Assembly: GCA_000697335.1 (NCBI GenBank)
Contig: JNEM01015779.1
Coordinates: 1 to 19,827 of the forward strand
Source: Conidiobolus incongruus B7586
Lineage: Eukaryota > Entomophthoromycota > Entomophthoromycetes > Entomophthorales > Conidiobolaceae
Length of the DNA: 19,827 nt
Direction of reading: 5' to 3'
The position numbers and the translations under genes were made by a program. Under the pieces are notes generated by a model. That model searched no databases, was not told the DNA's origin, and saw only the letters and a program-made list of their open reading frames with translations. Every line of letters begins with the position of its first letter. Position 1 is the first letter of the stretch. Positions 1-10,148 of this stretch are shown here, in pieces.

Positions 1-1202
1 GGAGAAGCTAATTGCTACGAAAAGATTAAACAAGGATCTTTGTATGGAGATATTGTCAAATTGGTTTCAGTAGCTCAAAATATGGAAAATAACATGAAAT
101 TAGAGAGTTTTTGGGCGATTATTATTCGAAATTATCTCAATTTAACAACATTCCTTTGATTGCTCTTAATATGGGTTCTAATGGACAACTATCACGTATT
201 CTAAATAGATATCTCACCCCTGTAACACATCCTGCTCTTCCTACAAAAGCTGCACCAGGCCAATTAACCGTTCAACAAATCAATTATGCTCGACATCTTT
301 TAGGTTTAATCCCTGCTAAAGATTTATACCTGTTTGGCACTCCCATCTCCCAATCACCATCCCCTTCAATACATAATAGCTGGTTTCAAGCTCTTGGATT
401 TCCACACAAATACCAACTCTGCGAAACAGATCAAATCGATGTAATGAGAAAGGTTGTCCAAAGTCCAACTTTTGGTGGGGCTAATTGCGCCATCCCAACT
501 AAAGAAATCGGTATAGAACTTGTGGAAGAACTTTCAGAATCAGCTAGGATAATTGGTGCGATAAACACAATTTATTGGGGTGATTTTCAAGATAAAAAGA
601 AACGTATACTCAAGGGAGATAATACTGACTGGCTCGCATTATTCAACAAAATCAACGAAAAACTCGAAGGAGACAAACCTGATCCTAATAGATCCGCTTT
701 GGTATTAGGAGCTGGTGGTACTGCCAGAGCCAGTTTATATTCTTTATACAAGGCTGGGTTCGAGACTATCTATTTGTATAATAGAACTCATTCTAAAGCC
801 AAGCTATTAGCTCAGCATTTTGAAAAACATTTCAAGATCATAGTAGTTGATGAAAATACCAATATCGCTGATTTCTTCAGTAATAATTCTAATTCTCAAG
901 TTAAACCACCTCAGGTCATCGTAGATACTCTGCCTGGTTCTGCTCAAGTGTTGACAAACGAACTCGAAACTACTTTATTTAATCAATTCAATTCTCAATC
1001 TAGATCTAAAAATATAACTGTTCGTTTTGCCTATGCCAAATATCCAAGTAATCAGCCTACCCAAGAAGCAAGTTCAGTTTTTGCTGAAGGTTCTTTTAAC
1101 AAGGATTCGAATTCAATTGAAGAAATTAATGGATTGGAATTGTTAAGGGAACAAGCTAAATATGGATTCCAATTATGGACTGGTATTTTTCCTGAATACT
1201 AA
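1..1202 (+). CDS. ARO1: Pentafunctional AROM polypeptide, C-terminal end (3-dehydroquinate dehydratase end + shikimate dehydrogenase), 5' partial, with a frame break
   Basis: This is the last part of the fungal AROM protein, which carries out steps 2-6 of the cytosolic shikimate pathway. Bases 1-108 read in frame 1 as the end of a type I dehydroquinate dehydratase; the Lys in GDIVKLVS matches the family's Schiff-base lysine. From about base 111 the protein continues in frame 3 (NNIPLIALNMGSNGQLSR, then LTPVTHP and AAPGQLTV). It then enters shikimate dehydrogenase: YLFGTPISQSPSPSIHN (shikimate site), IPTK with the catalytic Lys, GAINTI, GDNTDW with the catalytic Asp, the NADP loop LGAGGTARAS, and YNRTHSKA. 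The end, GLELLREQAKYGFQLWTG, matches the usual AROM C-terminus, followed by a TAA stop at 1200-1202. The two frames are offset by one base at a T5 run (107-111 region); no GT-AG intron explains this. Either the base is missing from the assembly or this copy is damaged. The N-terminal four activities lie outside the window. Confidence 0.93.
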
Positions 1203-1409
1203 TGAATATGTTTATGTTAATGGATTTATTTTGATAATAAATATTTAATTATCCATTCAAATTAGCCCGATCTTATTTTTAAAAACAGATATCTACATTT
1301 ATTAAATGTAAGATTCTTTTTACTATAAATACTCATACTTTCTGGTCATTAATAAATAAAATCGAGCCTTGAAAATTGAAATACTTTTTTCATAAAATTA
1401 CAATATATC

Positions 1410-4400
1410 ATGGACCCAAATTTAATGAACTGCTATGCTAGTATGGTCATCGGTCATGGCTTATTACCAACAATTGGTTTGGCATGCTTTAACTGTGAAT
1501 CCTTCGAATTTATTTTTTATCAAGTAAAATATTATACTTGAAATAGTATATAATAGTTTAACTGTTGATCAGTTTTCAGATATGGGATCGTATCTCAAAA
1601 CATTGCAATTAATTCAAGCGCATGATGTTACCAAAGTAATAGGTTGCAATAGTAATTAATTTTTATTTAATATATTTTGTAGGTATTTGTCCCTAAAAAA
1701 TCACTTGAATCTAAAATTCCACCTGTATTAGAAATTATTGGCCATGCTTTTAAAAATGTTGAAATTATCCCTTTTGATAGAGCCTACTTTAATGATGAGA
1801 GAGGTAAATATATTTTTCTCTTCGATATTTGAATATTTAATATATATTGTTAGGAGTTGAATGCATTAAACAATATGGCCTTAATGAAGATATTCAAAAA
1901 CTCGAACCTCATTTAACTTCAAAGTAATATTTTTTTAAAGAGTTCTATAAAATATGTTGTTTATTTAATATAGATATTATGGGTTGGCCGCTTTAGCAGG
2001 ATTATTTAAGTAAATAAAACACAAAAATTCCATTAAATTTAATAATATTGGTAGATATATGGAACTTTATGTAAAAACCTTTTTCCCTCAAAGCTCTGTA
2101 CATATTGTATATGCAGATCCAAAAGGTAAAATGATAGCTAAATAATCTATCATCTAAATATTGATTATGTAGGATCTATGATAATTGGTAGTTTGATTTT
2201 AAATTAGAAAAACTATTACTGAAAAATATTAGATCCGTATACTTGTACATCATTGGAATTATTAAGAGATATTGATACTAACTCCTTTAAACATTCTCTA
2301 TTTTGTAAGAATAATTTTTAAGATCAATACCTTCATTAATTTTTATTAAAAAAAGATGCAATAAACAATACCTCTACAAAAATGGGAGGTATGCATTGAA
2401 CATTTATATTAACATCCAATTATTAAAATTCTTTAGCCAATCGCCTAAAATTCAATATCAGTCAGCCATTGATTGGTAAATATAAATCAAATATAAAAAA
2501 CATTTTCTAAATCTATTTAGATCAAAATACAATAGAAACTCGACTGAACTGTGTTGAAGGTAATAATATAATTACAATTAAAAATAAAGCTAAATAATAA
2601 TTTTAATAGAAATGTTATTTCATGATGTAATCGAAATCATTTAATATCCATTATTAAATTAAGCAATTATTTAGGATGCTGTGGGTTTGATTAAAAAATG
2701 TACTTATCATTAAATCAAAATGAAAAAAAAATAATAGTCTGAAAATGATTAGTGTTAGAAATATTTCCTGATATAGATTTTATCATAAAAAATGGATTAA
2801 ATATCATTTCAAATTTTATTTTTAAATCCTAATATTTATATAGATGAATAATGAAAGCAGTTCAATCAAGCATTTGAAACAAAATTTGAAAATTTTGTTA
2901 ATAGCAAAAAATGGATTAGATTTAGTTGAAAATATAATTCAAAATTTGACTACATTTAAAAATGAATTGATTCAAAATATATGTCAGGTAACTAATAATT
3001 TCCAAGTCAATTAAATGGATATGAAATTTATATTTTAAAAAATAGGAGTTAACGCAGATTAATCAATCAAAATTAAATTGTTTATTAAATGAATATTTAA
3101 ATGAGAACATTGATTTAAATGATCTTTCTCGATCAAGCAGTCAAATTTATATTATAAAGGTATTATATTTAAATTCCAGATTAGAATATCATTAATATAA
3201 ATAGTATGGAATTAATGGTCTACTTGATGTTGGTAATATATATTATTTTTTTAAGAATTGCATTAATTTTTTCAGCTCGAAAAACTTACACAGAAACTAT
3301 TGATGATGTGTTTGAATTGGTCAATGAATATAAATGTATTTTTATCATTAATATTTAATATATATTAATCCAAAATTAGCTGAGCTTTCATTACCGTTTC
3401 AACTTAAATATATTACTAATTGTGGATATCAGATTCAGATTACCAAAGAAGGTTTAAAATCGTATCAATTACCTGATATTTTCGAAAAAATATCTGAGAA
3501 AAACAATATGATATATCTAACAACTTTAGATATAGTAATATATTAAATAATAATTTTAAATATACTAATTACTCCATAGTTAAAGTTAAATGAAAGAATA
3601 AAGAATTCACTTGATGAAGTTTATCTAATGTCTAATGAGTAATAAGAATTTTATCAACAATACATTTTAATTAATTAGATAGTATTTCGAAACTCATATT
3701 GAGTAAAATCAAACAAAATATAGGAATATTTTATAAGCTCTCTCAATCTATTTCTCTCCTTGATATGATGGTTAGTTTTGCAATTCATGCTTCCAAACAT
3801 AACCTAGGTATTTGAAATTTGAACATTATTTTAATATTAAAGTAATTATCCTTTAGTCAAGCCAATTTTGGGAGAAAATACCATGATCAAAAATTCCCGA
3901 CATCCAATTTTATTTAGTGAAAACCAATCGAAATGTACTCCAAATGATATATCATTCTCTCTGAACAAAAACTTTTCAATCATAACTGGACCTAATATGA
4001 GTGGAAAAACAACTTTCTTAAAACAAGTTGCACTTGTATATATTATGGCACAAATAGGAAGCTAGTAAATATCTTTCAATTTTTCTTATATCGGTATTAA
4101 TAATTTCATTAGTATCCCAGCAGAATTTGGTAGTTTCAAACCAATTAATCAAATATTAAGTCATTTTTGCCATAATCCGAATTTTTATTCAAATTCATCA
4201 TTTCAACAAGAGTTAGATCGAATTCAATATATTTTATATAATATTCAGAGTTCGAGTTTAGTTCTAATTGATGAGTTTGGTCGAAGTATTTAAATTAATA
4301 TGATATTAAATATCTTTAACTCAATATTAATTAGATACTTCTCCTCAAGATTCATTAGGATTATCGTTCGCTATATGCGAAAAATTAATTTCTTCAAAGG

Positions 4401-5077
4401 TAGTTAATTCTAATAAGAATGAGAATATATTAACTTTTATAGTCTATTACATTTTTTTCAACTCATTTTACTGAGTTATCAGTTTATCTAATGAATCATC
4501 CAAGTGTAAATACTCTGAAGTTTAGCATTAGCGTACATTTAGATACAAATGGCTATTTTGAAATTATTATTTAATGAAATATAGGAAATTAAAAATTTAG
4601 GACGAAAATGTATCACTTGGAATCACAAAATTTCTAATGGATTTGAGCAAATAAGACATTATGGTAAGCTTTGTATGATTTTAAATAGAATTATAATTGA
4701 AATTTCAGGTATTAAATTGGCCAAACAAGTCGGATACAAAGAATCATTTATAAATGCAGCTAGTACAATCTCCAATGAGGTAATTATATATATATATATA
4801 TATATAAATGAATTTCATAGTGTTAATTGAAACAGATTATTAATCATGACAAGGGAAATTTGGCTATACAAAAGTTGTATAGAATCAACAAAAAGATTAT
4901 AAAATATCAAGAGGTAAATATATAATAAATGAATAAATGCAATATTAATGAATATTCAAGGCCTCAGACACCATTATTTCAATTATTAAAAGCAAAAATT
5001 TATCAAAGCCAGAAATGGTGGATAAATTGGTAAAATTGCAAAGCGAACTATCAATTCAAGGAAAGAATTTGAACTAA
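1410..5077 (+). CDS. MSH4: MutS homologue MSH4 (meiotic crossover factor), 29-exon model
   Basis: MSH4 pairs with MSH5 as a clamp that stabilises meiotic recombination intermediates; it has no mismatch-recognition domain, and this protein (about 773 aa) also lacks one. Exons: 1410-1523, 1573-1635, 1683-1803, 1854-1923, 1974-2009, 2055-2125, 2173-2187, 2233-2304, 2356-2388, 2437-2475, 2521-2559, 2610-2626, 2675-2699, 2753-2793(?), 2844-2987, 3046-3159, 3205-3232, 3276-3335, 3380-3534, 3580-3638, 3683-3807, 3857-4064, 4113-4285, 4335-4399, 4443-4532, 4585-4663, 4709-4779, 4836-4913, 4961-5077; all phases agree. MSH4-specific matches include QFSDMGSYLKT, RAYFNDERG, ARKTYTETIDD, LSQSISLLDMMVSFA, Walker A TGPNMSGKTTFLKQ (about 524-537), AQIGSYIPAEFGSF, Walker B LVLIDEFGR (about 599-607) and STHFTEL. 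The start Met gives the usual GHGLLPTIGLA lead-in. Oddities: intron 14 lacks a GT donor, and the GRGT-type ATPase signature reads GRNTSPQDS. MSH5 is less likely because the lever-domain motifs follow MSH4. Confidence 0.93.
4785..4806. repeat. (TA)11 microsatellite inside MSH4 intron 27
   Basis: Uninterrupted TA dinucleotide run within the 56-nt intron 4780-4835, near its donor. It contributes to this intron being one of the longest in the gene. Length may vary between isolates without touching coding sequence. Confidence 0.9.
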
Positions 5078-5599
5078 TAGGAAATATAAGTATATATATA
5101 TATATATATATATATATCTAGCATCATTAGCCTAAAGGTTTATACTATTAAAATTTATAATGAATATAATTTGAAATTATCCTCACTATATGGTTTCTAG
5201 TATAAAACTTCCCAATTTGAATATATATATGAATGGCTATATATTGTAAAAATTAATCTATAACTATTAAATTGCAAAATTAAAGTATTGGTATTTCATA
5301 TGAATAAAGGATACTCCATTTATTCCGCATTTTGATTTGAATCGCTTTAAATTTATTAAAATAAATCTATGTCTTTACCAGTATTATTGTACCAAGTTAA
5401 ATATAAACACAGTTTAATTATAAGATAAAAAATTAATTTAATAAAGTATAATAATATTACATCTATATTAAATAAATATTTAATGAATATAAATAAACAT
5501 AATTAAAGGAATTAATTTTGTGATAACAAGTTAAACAAATATAATAAATTTCTAGTGCGTCAGGTTGATAAATAAAAAAAGTTATCTGAAATGAATATT
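5078..5599. other. Convergent intergenic region MSH4 / PAM16
   Basis: This lies between the 3' ends of MSH4 (+) and PAM16 (-). It holds a TA microsatellite at 5091-5117 and otherwise plain A+T-rich DNA. Several AATAAA-like strings are present on both strands, as expected for 3' ends, but none can be assigned as the polyadenylation signal. I see no further gene. Confidence 0.6.
5091..5117. repeat. (TA)n microsatellite, 27 nt
   Basis: An uninterrupted alternating TA run begins 14 nt after the MSH4 stop codon, so it would lie in the 3' UTR or just beyond it. Visible directly. Confidence 0.9.
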
Positions 5600-6094
5600 T
5601 TAAACGGAAGGCTTTTCCGATTCTTTTGGAGGTTCTTCTGGGGTAGTTCCAAGCTCAAGATCTATTCTTTCTTTGGCTCTAAAAATCTTAGATTGTAAAT
5701 AAAATGAACCACCCTTAGTTGGGTCATTAATATTAAATAAATGTTCATATTTCTATAAAAGTAATATTAATATTTGAATTAACAAAATTTAAATAACAAT
5801 AACAATAATAAACCTTTTTAATCTCTTCAGCTTTGGCACCTTTTTCAACATTCAAGATTTGGTAAGCCTCTTGTAGAGTAATACCAGTTTGGCGGGAAAT
5901 AGGGTCATTGGCAGTTTTAGCGGCGGCTGAAGCACCTTGAGTGGCGGCATCTATATAAATTATTAGTCAATATATTAAAAATAATACATTTTAACCAAAT
6001 TACTAGCAGCAGCAACTTTATAAGCCTCAACAAAAGCTCTTCCCAAAATAGTGGCACCGCTGATAATTACTTGTGCGATAGCTCTAGCAGACAT
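5600..6094 (-). CDS. PAM16: PAM16/TIM16, J-like subunit of the mitochondrial presequence translocase-associated motor
   Basis: PAM16 is a peripheral inner-membrane protein that binds the J-protein PAM18 and restrains its stimulation of mitochondrial Hsp70 during import through TIM23. Coding exons on the minus strand: 6094-6004, 5950-5814, 5752-5600. The introns are 53 nt (gtaatt...atatag) and 61 nt (gtttat...ttatag). The product is 126 aa, within the family range. The N-terminus [20 protein letters not shown] matches the hydrophobic, Ala-rich start of PAM16, followed by [10 protein letters not shown] and an Ala-rich linker. The J-like domain runs from [14 protein letters not shown] (about residue 57) through [20 protein letters not shown] to IFRAKERI. 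The HPD motif of true J proteins is absent, as is normal for PAM16. The acidic/proline C-terminal tail is short. The gene is divergent from the A49 gene and shares its upstream region. Confidence 0.95.
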
Positions 6095-6821
6095 TATTTA
6101 TGATATTTGTTAATTGTTAAAATAAATTAGATATAATTAAAGTTTTGGTTGAATTTAATTATCTATTAAATTCAATTAAATGTAACAAGGAGTGTGATTT
6201 TTGGATATTCCGAATTTCAATTAAATCATTTATCATATATTTGATTCTAATAAAATTATGGGATTCAATAAATTGTGTTAAGATTTTGATTCATGTAAAA
6301 ATATTCTAGAAGGATAATAAATATTGATTCAATTCAAATTATTTCTGATTTCCAAAATAGATTATTTAAAAAAATATAATATAAACTAAAAGTAAATATG
6401 TAAAGTATATTGAAAATTTTAATGAAATAATCAGCTTAATATCGCTATCGTATTTAAATATATATATGGTATACATTTTAACAAGATTGTAAATAAAGGT
6501 AATTTAGTAGTTACCTTTTGCTAATCAGAAAATTATTCAATCAAAAGGATAAAGAGACCGATACAAAGTGTTGATAATATAAATTGTTTGATGAAAATAA
6601 TTAATTTTAAACTAATCTTTTGTTTTTTAAATATTAATTATATATCAATTATTGAATAAATTAGTTTTAAGGAACTTAAAACCAGAAAATAAAATCCCAT
6701 AAAAGAAAATTTTAGAAACAGAATATTTATAAACTTGGTTAATTGAAAAAAATACGCATTAAATATCCAAAAAAATTTATTCATAAATAAATATATTTAA
6801 TATTAAATTATCTTTTCGAGA
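6095..6821. promoter_or_regulatory. Divergent upstream region shared by PAM16 and RPA49
   Basis: These 727 nt separate the two start codons and must hold the promoters of both genes. Sequence is very A+T-rich with A and T runs; I cannot point to a specific factor site. No open frame in it resembles a protein. The role is inferred from gene orientation only. Confidence 0.45.
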
Positions 6822-8018
6822 ATGGTCAAAAAACACAATGTCAAAGTATCTGTGAATAACATCGATGGGACCCAATTTTCTGGCCCTTATCTCACTCCTA
6901 TTTCAGGGTTTTTACCTCCGAATAATATACAATATCAAGGCTATTATAAGGATAAATCAGTTCATCAAAGAATATTATATGGTGAGAATGACAAAATGGA
7001 ATATACTTTGAGCAATACTGGCTCCAATGCTCAATACGGAGTGAACAGCCAATATTTAGTAGGCATTTATGATCCTGAAACTAAATCTGTCACCTTTCAA
7101 CCTGCACCTTTTCTCCACATGAATCGTGAAGTTAAGGTCCTTAAGACGCTTTCTGGTGCCAACGAAGCGGCCACCAAGTCATATGTTGAATCTGTTGAAG
7201 CTTTGGGTCAAGAATTCGGTACCAAGAAGAAACGCTCTGAAATTGCCATGAAAAAGAAGAATACTGTTGATGTATCTACCATGCAAAATGATTTGGATCA
7301 AATTTCAGGTTCTATTAAAGCTGAAGCTAATCCAGAAAATTTGGATCCTCTTGTTGGATTCAAACAGACTCTTCCTACTTTCAGCCTTACTGCCAAGAAT
7401 CCAGAAGATATTTACAACTTGAAGACTTTCTTCAACAACCAACTTTTAAACACTCTTCCAATTGGCAAGCTTTTGAATTGCACAGATCCCAAGGAGCTCG
7501 ACCAGCTTATGACCTACCCTCAATCTAAGTTTTTACATGCTCATCTCAGCGAGCACTTGGGTACTTCTGGACCTAAGAATAAGGACATTATCAAGAAGCT
7601 CCAATTTATTGGTCTTATGATGAAATTATACAGTGCCTCTCGTGATACAATCGCCAATCCCACTAAATTAAAGAATTTGTTCAAGAACTTCACCAGTGTT
7701 GGTGACGTTCTCATTGAGCACTTCACTGAAGTCTCTCAAAATTTTGGAAGCAAAGCCACAAGAGTTTTGCCAGACAATTTGAAAACCAAACTCGCATGCC
7801 ACATCATCGTTATGATCCTCACTCTCAGCAACTACCAAATCGATTTGGTTACTCTTGCAAGTGACTTGAAGATCGATTTGAATCGCGCTACTCAATTGGC
7901 CTTCCTTGTGGGTTGTAAACCTACATCCTTCGGTAAAGGTAACTCTGCTACTTCTAAGGTCTTCAAATTGGTCGCTCCTCTTTCTTTACAAACCGAATCC
8001 AAAAAGAGACGTAAATAG
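6822..8018 (+). CDS. RPA49: DNA-directed RNA polymerase I subunit A49
   Basis: A49 forms a heterodimer with A34.5 on RNA polymerase I and aids initiation and elongation of rRNA transcription in the nucleolus. The 398-aa protein is a single exon. Residues about 1-110 form the N-terminal dimerisation module: GPYLTPISGFLPPNN, YQGYYKDKS, QYLVGIYDPETKSVTF and PAPFLHMNREVK follow the A49 pattern. A charged linker follows (KKKRSEIAMKKKN, residues near 138-150). Residues about 185-390 correspond to the tandem winged-helix domain: DIYNLKTFFNNQLL, then LMTYPQSKFLHAHL, KLQFIGLMMKLYSA, and the TKLACHIIVMILTLSNY helix. The C-terminus is basic (SKKRRK). ATG at 6822 is the first in frame and gives the family's usual start. 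It is intronless, in contrast to MSH4, PAM16 and PTH2 beside it. Open frames on the opposite strand inside it have no support. Confidence 0.93.
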   Translation: MVKKHNVKVSVNNIDGTQFSGPYLTPISGFLPPNNIQYQGYYKDKSVHQRILYGENDKMEYTLSNTGSNAQYGVNSQYLVGIYDPETKSVTFQPAPFLHMNREVKVLKTLSGANEAATKSYVESVEALGQEFGTKKKRSEIAMKKKNTVDVSTMQNDLDQISGSIKAEANPENLDPLVGFKQTLPTFSLTAKNPEDIYNLKTFFNNQLLNTLPIGKLLNCTDPKELDQLMTYPQSKFLHAHLSEHLGTSGPKNKDIIKKLQFIGLMMKLYSASRDTIANPTKLKNLFKNFTSVGDVLIEHFTEVSQNFGSKATRVLPDNLKTKLACHIIVMILTLSNYQIDLVTLASDLKIDLNRATQLAFLVGCKPTSFGKGNSATSKVFKLVAPLSLQTESKKRRK

Positions 8019-8743
8019 ATTGTTTAAAATTTGATATTTAAATTATTTGATAGACTCAACAATAAATTAGTTCACATATTTCCTAATTATACTTTAGAAA
8101 ATTATAAACGTAAACTATAATATTACTACTAAATTACATTTGCCATTTATTTAGCTCCAAGTACAATCGATTTTTTATATTAATCTACTTCATATAGCAA
8201 ATCTGAATTTTTGACTAAAACTCCAAATTATTTCATATTATCAAATAATGGATGACCAAAATGAATAAATATTTTTAATTTTTCACTTAGGATTTGAATC
8301 ACTCAAAATTTATTTAAATACTGCTTTACTTGAATATTGCAAATGTGAATTTTTATGATTTTGTTTAATATATCTACACTCATTTCTAGATTATTAATTG
8401 AAGTTAATTACAATTTAATATATAGAATTAGCGATATTAGTATCAAGAATTTAAATTTTAATGATTAAATCCAACTAATTTGAGAGATTTGTAAATAATA
8501 TAATCCAAAATATTTGTAAAGGAAAAATATTATTTTCTAGAAACCAAATAATAATGTCAAGGGCTAAAATTATTTCATATTTCTATATTTATGTTTGAAT
8601 TTCAAATATTTCAACTGTTATTACTTTGAATAATTAAATTCAATTCAAAGTTCCCACAATTGATATATTTGAAATTGTGTTAATTTAAAGATTGATTCCC
8701 TAAAAGTTGATGGATTAAAAATTCCAAAAATAAACAACAAAAG
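8019..8743. other. Intergenic region between RPA49 and PTH2
   Basis: A 725-nt A+T-rich spacer between two genes on the + strand. It must contain the RPA49 3' end and the PTH2 promoter. I see no protein-like frame, RNA gene or repeat in it. Confidence 0.5.
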
Positions 8744-9524
8744 ATGTCCAACGAACAATTTACATTAAATCAACTTATCTTGATAGGCTTATTGGGATTT
8801 GGCACTGGTTACTTATTTAGTAAGCTTAGAGTAATATAATAGATATTATCAATAATTATATATAAATTAATCATATGGATATTTCAGTTAAAGTCAAAAT
8901 TACCCCAAGTAACAGAAGCTACCAAGTCTAAAATTGAATTTAATCCCAATGAAGAATTTAAAATGGTTTTGGTTATTAGAACGGATTTGGGTATGACAAA
9001 GGGCAAAGTAGCCGCTCAGGTATTAATATTCAAATTTCAATTTCTATTTCATATCACATTAATTCCATCATTGTTAGTGTTCTCACGCTACTTTGGCTTG
9101 CTATAAAGATTCAGTTAATAGACATTCAGATGTAATACAATTAGCATTGGTTACAATTTATTATTTTTTTAATATTGATTTATAGATGCTACAACTCTGG
9201 GAATATAATGGTCAACCTAAAATTACTTTGAAATGTGACAGTGAAGAAGAAATGTAATATATTAAAAATCATCTAAGTAGTTGAACTTATTTGTTTTAAC
9301 TCTAATTAGGTTGAAAATGCAAACGCAAGCTAGGCAGTTGGGATTATGTGCTCACAGCATCAGGGACGCTGGTAGGACTCAGATTCCTGCTGGCTCTAGA
9401 ACTGTGTTGGGCATTGGACCAGGTAATTTGAGATTTTATTTTATTAATAATACTGTTATTAATATTATCTTTAGGTCCCGTTTCTTTGATCAATCAAGTT
9501 ACTGGTCATCTTAAACTCTATTAA
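8744..9524 (+). CDS. PTH2: Peptidyl-tRNA hydrolase 2 (PTH2/Bit1 family), membrane-anchored
   Basis: PTH2 cleaves the ester bond of peptidyl-tRNA released prematurely from ribosomes, recycling tRNA. Six exons: 8744-8830, 8888-9019, 9078-9131, 9186-9253, 9310-9422, 9475-9524. Introns are 52-58 nt with GT...AG ends, and the product is 167 aa. Residues about 9-26 ([17 protein letters not shown]) form a hydrophobic N-terminal anchor, as in eukaryotic PTH2 of the mitochondrial outer membrane/ER. The catalytic domain starts at [20 protein letters not shown], continues with [12 protein letters not shown] (the conserved His of the active site), [30 protein letters not shown] and [16 protein letters not shown], which ends exactly where family members do. 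Reading through the last two introns yields a different, unsupported frame at 9281-9514. Start ATG 8744 is the only one that gives the anchor. Confidence 0.95.
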
Positions 9525-10148
9525 ATTAATTGATAAATGTTTTATTCAAAATATATGGTATATATTTTCATTAGTTTTAAGATCACTCTAAGAATTTATA
9601 TTAATTTTAACATTTTTAAAAATATTAATTTATCTAATCATGCTATTTTAAACTGTTGGTTTTATTTATAAATTTTAATTATAATTCAAATACTTTATAA
9701 AATTTGAAATATTTTTATCTCTAGTTTTTACAATATATCGTAATATGATATAAAACATAGGAATTATAAGATTAAAAGCATCATTATGTCGTTGTAGTGG
9801 AATTGATTTAAAAATTAGTTGTTGAACGACTTTATATTATATATTTAATATCTTCAAAAATTATGATTGTTATTAAAAATATATAAAATTATAATAGGAT
9901 GTTGAACATAGTTTAGTAACTGAACCAAAGTATTTTTTTCTATTTTTATTTTTATATTTTTATAAATTTTAATAAAGTCTAATTAGTCTAATATCGAAAA
10001 TTTGATTTTACATTCTTTTAATTGTAACCTTTATATTTAGTCAAAATTTGAAAATTCATAAATGATAAGGGTTGATTGATTCTTAAAGATATGGATTTAA
10101 AAATGTAATGTAATTGTAAATAAAGCGTTTTATTAATTAATTACATTA
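9525..10148. other. Convergent intergenic region PTH2 / DOMON-b561 gene
   Basis: 624 nt between two 3' ends. The DNA is A+T-rich with long T and A runs suited to transcript ends. I see no coding frame, RNA gene or repeat of note. Confidence 0.5.

Noticed and set aside
107-114. Programmed -1 ribosomal frameshift in AROM
   Set aside because: The T run does not form a proper slippery heptamer in the zero frame, and AROM is not known to use frameshifting; a missing base is simpler.
2794-2843. Minor-class (U12, AT-AC) intron in MSH4
   Set aside because: The ATATCC-type donor and TCCTTAAC branch box are absent, and the end is the ordinary TAG.
1410-5077. MSH5 or a mitochondrial MutS (MSH1) instead of MSH4
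   Set aside because: No mismatch-recognition domain is present, and the lever and clamp motifs (RAYFN, ARKTYTE, SLLDMMVSFA) follow MSH4 throughout.
7541-7895. Antisense open frames within the A49 gene
   Set aside because: They mirror the coding strand of a clear A49 protein and show no protein-like features of their own.
9281-9514. Separate 77-codon gene on the + strand
   Set aside because: It contains PTH2 exon 5 plus intron read-through; its two ends are intron sequence and a shifted frame of the last exon.
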